This document shows, piece by piece, positions 14,544-17,118 of a stretch of DNA of 17,118 nucleotides. This stretch comes from an uncultured Pseudomonadota bacterium. Lineage in GTDB: Bacteria; Pseudomonadota; Alphaproteobacteria; CACZRW01. The translations under genes were made by a program, and so were the position numbers. Every line of letters starts with the position of its first letter. Position 1 is the first letter of the stretch. The notes under the pieces were generated by a model that searched no databases, had not been told where the DNA came from, and worked only from the letters and a program-made list of their open reading frames with translations. The stretch is from contig CACZRW010000026.1 of NCBI GenBank assembly GCA_902783675.1, positions 1-17,118 on the forward strand. The letters run 5' to 3'.

Positions 14544-15781
14544 CAGTCTATCACTTCTCCCAATAATTCTTTGCCTTTGTGCCCGACTATTCTTACTCTC
14601 ACCATCTCACCCGCTTTATGAGGGGTCAAAAGATTCACATGAATATAGTGTTCACTTATACCACGATTTTCACTTTCCAGCAAAACAGTTTCGGTCGAGC
14701 CTTTTAAAGATTTAAAATAGGCGGTGAGCATGCGGGAGTTTAAATCGCGCAACCTCTTTGCCCTTTCTTTGCGGATTTCGGGCCTTACGGGCGGCATTTT
14801 GGCGGCGGGGGTGCCTTCGCGCTCGGAAAAGGGGAATACATGTGTGAGCAAAATCGGCACTTCCTCTACCAGCGTTAGAGTGTTCGCAAACATCGTTTCC
14901 GTTTCGGTCGGAAAGCCTGCGATAAAGTCCGCGCCGAAGATAATGTCGGGACGCGCCGCCTTTAGCTTGCTGCAAAGGGCGAGAGTGTCAGCCCGGGAAT
15001 GCCTTCTTCCCATGCGCTTCAAGATTAAATCATCTCCCGATTGCAGGGAAAAATGAAGATGCGGCATCAGCCTTTTTTCGCTTGCCATAAGTGCGACAAA
15101 ATCATCATCAAGAGCGGCAATGTCCAGTGAGCTGAAGCGCAGGCGGGCTATGGCGGGGAAAGAGCGAAGGAGTAATGCGGCAAGTGAAGTAAGGTTGCCG
15201 TATTCCGGTTTATCTTTGCCATAGTCGGCGATGTTGACGCCAGTTAAAGTGAACTCGGTAAAGCCTGCTTTAATCAACTTTTCGGCTTCGGCAAGAACGC
15301 GGGACGGGGGGCACGAGCGGTTCTTTCCCCTTGCCTTGGTCACTATGCAAAAGGTGCAGGCGTTGTCGCAGCCTTGTTGGATTTGCAAAAAAGCGCGGTT
15401 TCGACCTTCAAAGCCGCCTATGAGTGCGGAGGAAAAAGGCTCTTCGGAAAGGGTGCTTAACGGGCCGACATTATACGCGGGGGCGGCTTTTTTGAAGTTC
15501 ACGGCACTTAGTTTTTCAAGGTTGCCGAGGACGCGATCAACTTCGGGCATGGCGGCGTATTTTTCCGGAGCAATTTGGGCGGCGCAACCTGTCACAATGA
15601 TAAAGGCATCAGGGTTCTCACGCCTTAACTTGCGAATGGTTTGGCGGCATTGCCTTTCCGCTTCGCCCGTTACCGCGCAGGTGTTCACGACAATCGCATC
15701 AATATCCGAAGGCATTTGCTTTATAACTTCGGATTCATAGGTGTTGATGCGACAACCTAAAGTGACAACCTTTAAGCTCAT
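14543..15781 (-). CDS. mtaB: tRNA N6-threonylcarbamoyladenosine (t6A37) methylthiotransferase MtaB
   Basis: A radical-SAM enzyme that converts t6A to ms2t6A at position 37 of ANN-decoding tRNAs, using two 4Fe-4S clusters. Its 412 residues show the N-terminal methylthiotransferase domain with cluster cysteines at 10 (TLGCR.N.YES), 35 (VNTCAVT) and 66 (VTGCAAQ), the radical-SAM CxxxCxxC at 138/142/145 (GCDNACTFC), and a C-terminal TRAM domain (about 357-412). The short spacing between Cys10 and Cys35 and the GEAERQ.RQ.IR stretch match the alphaproteobacterial form. RimO or MiaB are less likely because of the NTCAVT motif and the context. The ATG at 15781 follows AAAGGAT, 30 bp after the Sel1-like gene, and the gene overlaps ftsY by one base. 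Confidence 0.95.
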   Translation of the reverse strand: MSLKVVTLGCRINTYESEVIKQMPSDIDAIVVNTCAVTGEAERQCRQTIRKLRRENPDAFIIVTGCAAQIAPEKYAAMPEVDRVLGNLEKLSAVNFKKAAPAYNVGPLSTLSEEPFSSALIGGFEGRNRAFLQIQQGCDNACTFCIVTKARGKNRSCPPSRVLAEAEKLIKAGFTEFTLTGVNIADYGKDKPEYGNLTSLAALLLRSFPAIARLRFSSLDIAALDDDFVALMASEKRLMPHLHFSLQSGDDLILKRMGRRHSRADTLALCSKLKAARPDIIFGADFIAGFPTETETMFANTLTLVEEVPILLTHVFPFSEREGTPAAKMPPVRPEIRKERAKRLRDLNSRMLTAYFKSLKGSTETVLLESENRGISEHYIHVNLLTPHKAGEMVRVRIVGHKGKELLGEVID

Positions 15782-15811
15782 TAAAAATCCTTTTTAAGTT
15801 TAAGAATAAAA

Positions 15812-16351
15812 CTAGTATCTTTGCGAAGCGCGGCTGCGGCTGCGAGTGGTGCGGGAAGATGCTCCGTAAGAGCCTCTTGACGGTGTGTCAACCAGCCTTT
15901 CCTGATAAACTTTTTTCGCTTGGTTCATGGCGGCTTCAAGCTCGTCAGCCGAAAGCTCCGCTTCCAAGCGATCGCGAAGTTCCTTTGCCTCGGGGTAGCC
16001 GTCCATAACCGCAAGTTCCGCCCAACGATAGGCAAAGACATTGCTTTGCGGGACGATGGAGCCAACGGAATACATACGGGCAAGCTCATACTCTGCCGCA
16101 CCGTAACTGCGGAAGGCCGCGCCGATCATACAATCAACCGCGTCAACCTGATCCTTTGCATCTTTGGAATCGCGCAGAGATATGGCTATTTGATAAAGCT
16201 CGGCGCCGTCTTTGATATCTTTGCACCTTTCGGATGAATAGCTGAAATAATCAACCGTCGTCGGGGCGGAGGATAAAGCCTCGTTACTTTGGGCAAATGC
16301 CGGTGCGGATAAAATGCCGAAAACGAAAGACAGACAAAGGAATCTATTCAT
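15812..16351 (-). CDS. Exported Sel1-like repeat protein with Arg/Ser-rich tail
   Basis: A 179-residue protein with a signal peptide (MNRFLCLSFVFGILSAPAFA, probable cleavage after residue 20). The middle part holds about two Sel1-like helical repeats, clearest in GAAEYELARMYSVG followed by AYRWAELAVMDGYPEAKELRDRL; an earlier degenerate unit covers ELYQIAISLRDSK. A charged helix (EAAMNQAKKVYQERL) precedes a basic low-complexity tail rich in Ser, Arg and Thr ending in RASQRY. Sel1 repeats mediate protein contacts; no enzymatic motif is seen. Start ATG at 16351 is supported by AGGGAGA. It is the first gene of the mtaB-ftsY operon, divergent from the DsbD-like gene. Its specific role is unknown. 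Confidence 0.85.
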   Translation of the reverse strand: MNRFLCLSFVFGILSAPAFAQSNEALSSAPTTVDYFSYSSERCKDIKDGAELYQIAISLRDSKDAKDQVDAVDCMIGAAFRSYGAAEYELARMYSVGSIVPQSNVFAYRWAELAVMDGYPEAKELRDRLEAELSADELEAAMNQAKKVYQERLVDTPSRGSYGASSRTTRSRSRASQRY

Positions 16352-16367
16352 AAAAAATCTCCCTGGC

Positions 16368-16396
16368 GTAATAGTTTTGCTGGAACAAACTTTGAA
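16368..16396 (-). promoter_or_regulatory. Candidate promoter for the Sel1-mtaB-ftsY operon
   Basis: On the minus strand TTCAAA (16396-16391) and TATTAC (16373-16368) are 17 bp apart, each matching four of six consensus bases, and end about 16 bp before the ATG at 16351. The 105-bp divergent region also has a plus-strand TTGAAA at 16392-16397 that could serve the DsbD-like gene, but with no good -10 partner. Tentative. Confidence 0.3.
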
Positions 16397-16456
16397 AACA
16401 ATTTAAACTGGCTTTTAGTTATGTGCAAGAGATAAGTATGAAAGCGGGAGTAAAAA

Positions 16457-17118
16457 ATGCGTAAATCAAAGCTGCTTTTTATGGCTTTGTGTATGCTTTT
16501 AGGTCAAGGGGCGGTTTTAGCAGGAGAAGGCGCGGCGCGGGCGCAAACGCCGGTGCAAGTGCAAGAACAAAAGCAGGTGCAGGCGAGTCTTGTCGCGGAA
16601 AAGGACAGCGTCAGCGTGAGTCGGCCTTTTATGGTTGCGGTCAAGTTTGATATAGCGAAGGGCTGGCATACCTATTATAAAAATCCCGGGGAAACGGGCG
16701 AGGCGACCGAAATTAAACTTTCTTTACCTTCAGGTTTTGTCGCGGGCGAGATTCTTTGGCAAGAGCCGAAGCTCTTTGATACGGTCGGCTTTACCGAATA
16801 CGGCTATAGTGATGAAGTGTATCACTTTGTAAAAATTACTCCGCCGAAAGGTTTTAGCGGTGACGAGATTAAAATGGTCGCGCGGGTTTACTGGCTTTCT
16901 TGCGGGTTCGGCGAGTGTGTGCCAGGGGAAGCAGGGCTGGAATTGACGGTGCCGGTCGGGGAAAACGGCGCTCCTGTGGCAGGGTTTGCCGAGGCTTTGC
17001 AAAAGGTGGAAGTCGCAGACGGTGGTAGCGGCAGTGGCGGCGATTTTTCAAGCCAAGGTGAGAGCGAGGAGCTGCTTTTCATTCTGCTACTTGCCTTTGG
17101 CGGAGGGCTTTTGCTTAA
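16457..17118 (+). CDS. DsbD/ScsB-type thiol:disulfide interchange protein (5' part, cut by window end)
   Basis: The first 220 codons of a longer gene that runs off the right edge. It begins with a signal peptide (MRKSKLLFMALCMLLG..., cleavage after residue 22 or 29), then a periplasmic N-terminal domain of the DsbD/ScsB type. Visible family features are GWHTYYKNPGETGEAT (69-84), LWQEPKLFD..GFTEYGY (100-117) and YWLSCGFGECVPG (145-157) with the cysteine pair Cys149/Cys154. The visible part ends in a hydrophobic LLFILLLAFGGGLLL, where the transmembrane DsbD-beta domain should start. Such proteins carry electrons from cytosolic thioredoxin to periplasmic thiol proteins. GCGGGAG upstream of the ATG is a good ribosome binding site. 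Confidence 0.88.
   Translation, partial: MRKSKLLFMALCMLLGQGAVLAGEGAARAQTPVQVQEQKQVQASLVAEKDSVSVSRPFMVAVKFDIAKGWHTYYKNPGETGEATEIKLSLPSGFVAGEILWQEPKLFDTVGFTEYGYSDEVYHFVKITPPKGFSGDEIKMVARVYWLSCGFGECVPGEAGLELTVPVGENGAPVAGFAEALQKVEVADGGSGSGGDFSSQGESEELLFILLLAFGGGLLL

Noticed and set aside
15231..15740. 169-codon plus-strand frame opposite mtaB
   Set aside because: MtaB on the other strand has all its iron-sulfur cysteines and motifs in frame; the antisense product resembles nothing.
16730..17082. Minus-strand frames of 60-90 codons at the right end
   Set aside because: Antisense to the DsbD/ScsB-like gene, whose frame is open from 16457 to the edge and carries conserved motifs.

Overview
The window looks like chromosomal DNA of a Gram-negative alphaproteobacterium, probably a host-associated or uncultured lineage. 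This rests on the short alphaproteobacterial form of MtaB encoded directly upstream of ftsY, a short-form phosphatidylserine decarboxylase adjoining phosphatidylserine synthase, several exported proteins with Sec signal peptides, and an operon whose best match is lipid A amino-sugar modification. The genus cannot be told from the sequence. Four different repeat-solenoid proteins (a 39-residue helical repeat, ankyrin, HEAT and Sel1-like) sit within 17 kb. That is compatible with a host-associated lifestyle but does not prove one.

Layout. 69-1739 (minus): a cytosolic protein made almost entirely of 39-residue repeats. 1810-6381 (minus): a tight five-gene operon, read from 6381 downward: an ArnT/FlmK-like membrane glycosyltransferase, an ArnC/GtrB-like polyprenyl-phosphate glycosyltransferase, a YdjC/NaxD-like carbohydrate deacetylase, a GtrA-type flippase and an EamA/DMT transporter. 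Together they could load an N-acetylated sugar on undecaprenyl phosphate, deacetylate it, flip it and transfer it to lipid A or another envelope glycan. 6517-8358 (plus): an exported 16-unit ankyrin protein, divergent from that operon. 8466-10443 (plus): psd and pssA (phosphatidylethanolamine synthesis), then gcvH.

10482-16351 (minus) is a second compact operon, read from 16351 downward: an exported Sel1-like protein, mtaB (tRNA methylthiotransferase), ftsY (SRP receptor), an NTT/MFS-like membrane protein fused to a long HEAT array, and a separate small cyclic-nucleotide-binding-fold protein. The last two look like a split version of a transporter-HEAT-cNMP architecture. 16457-17118 (plus): the 5' part of a DsbD/ScsB-type thiol:disulfide interchange gene, cut by the window edge.

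No tRNA, rRNA, CRISPR array, insertion sequence or phage gene was seen. The best candidates for something little described are the amino-sugar operon with two transporter genes, the split transporter/HEAT + cNMP pair, and the 39-residue repeat protein with its two-unit higher-order period and variable patch.
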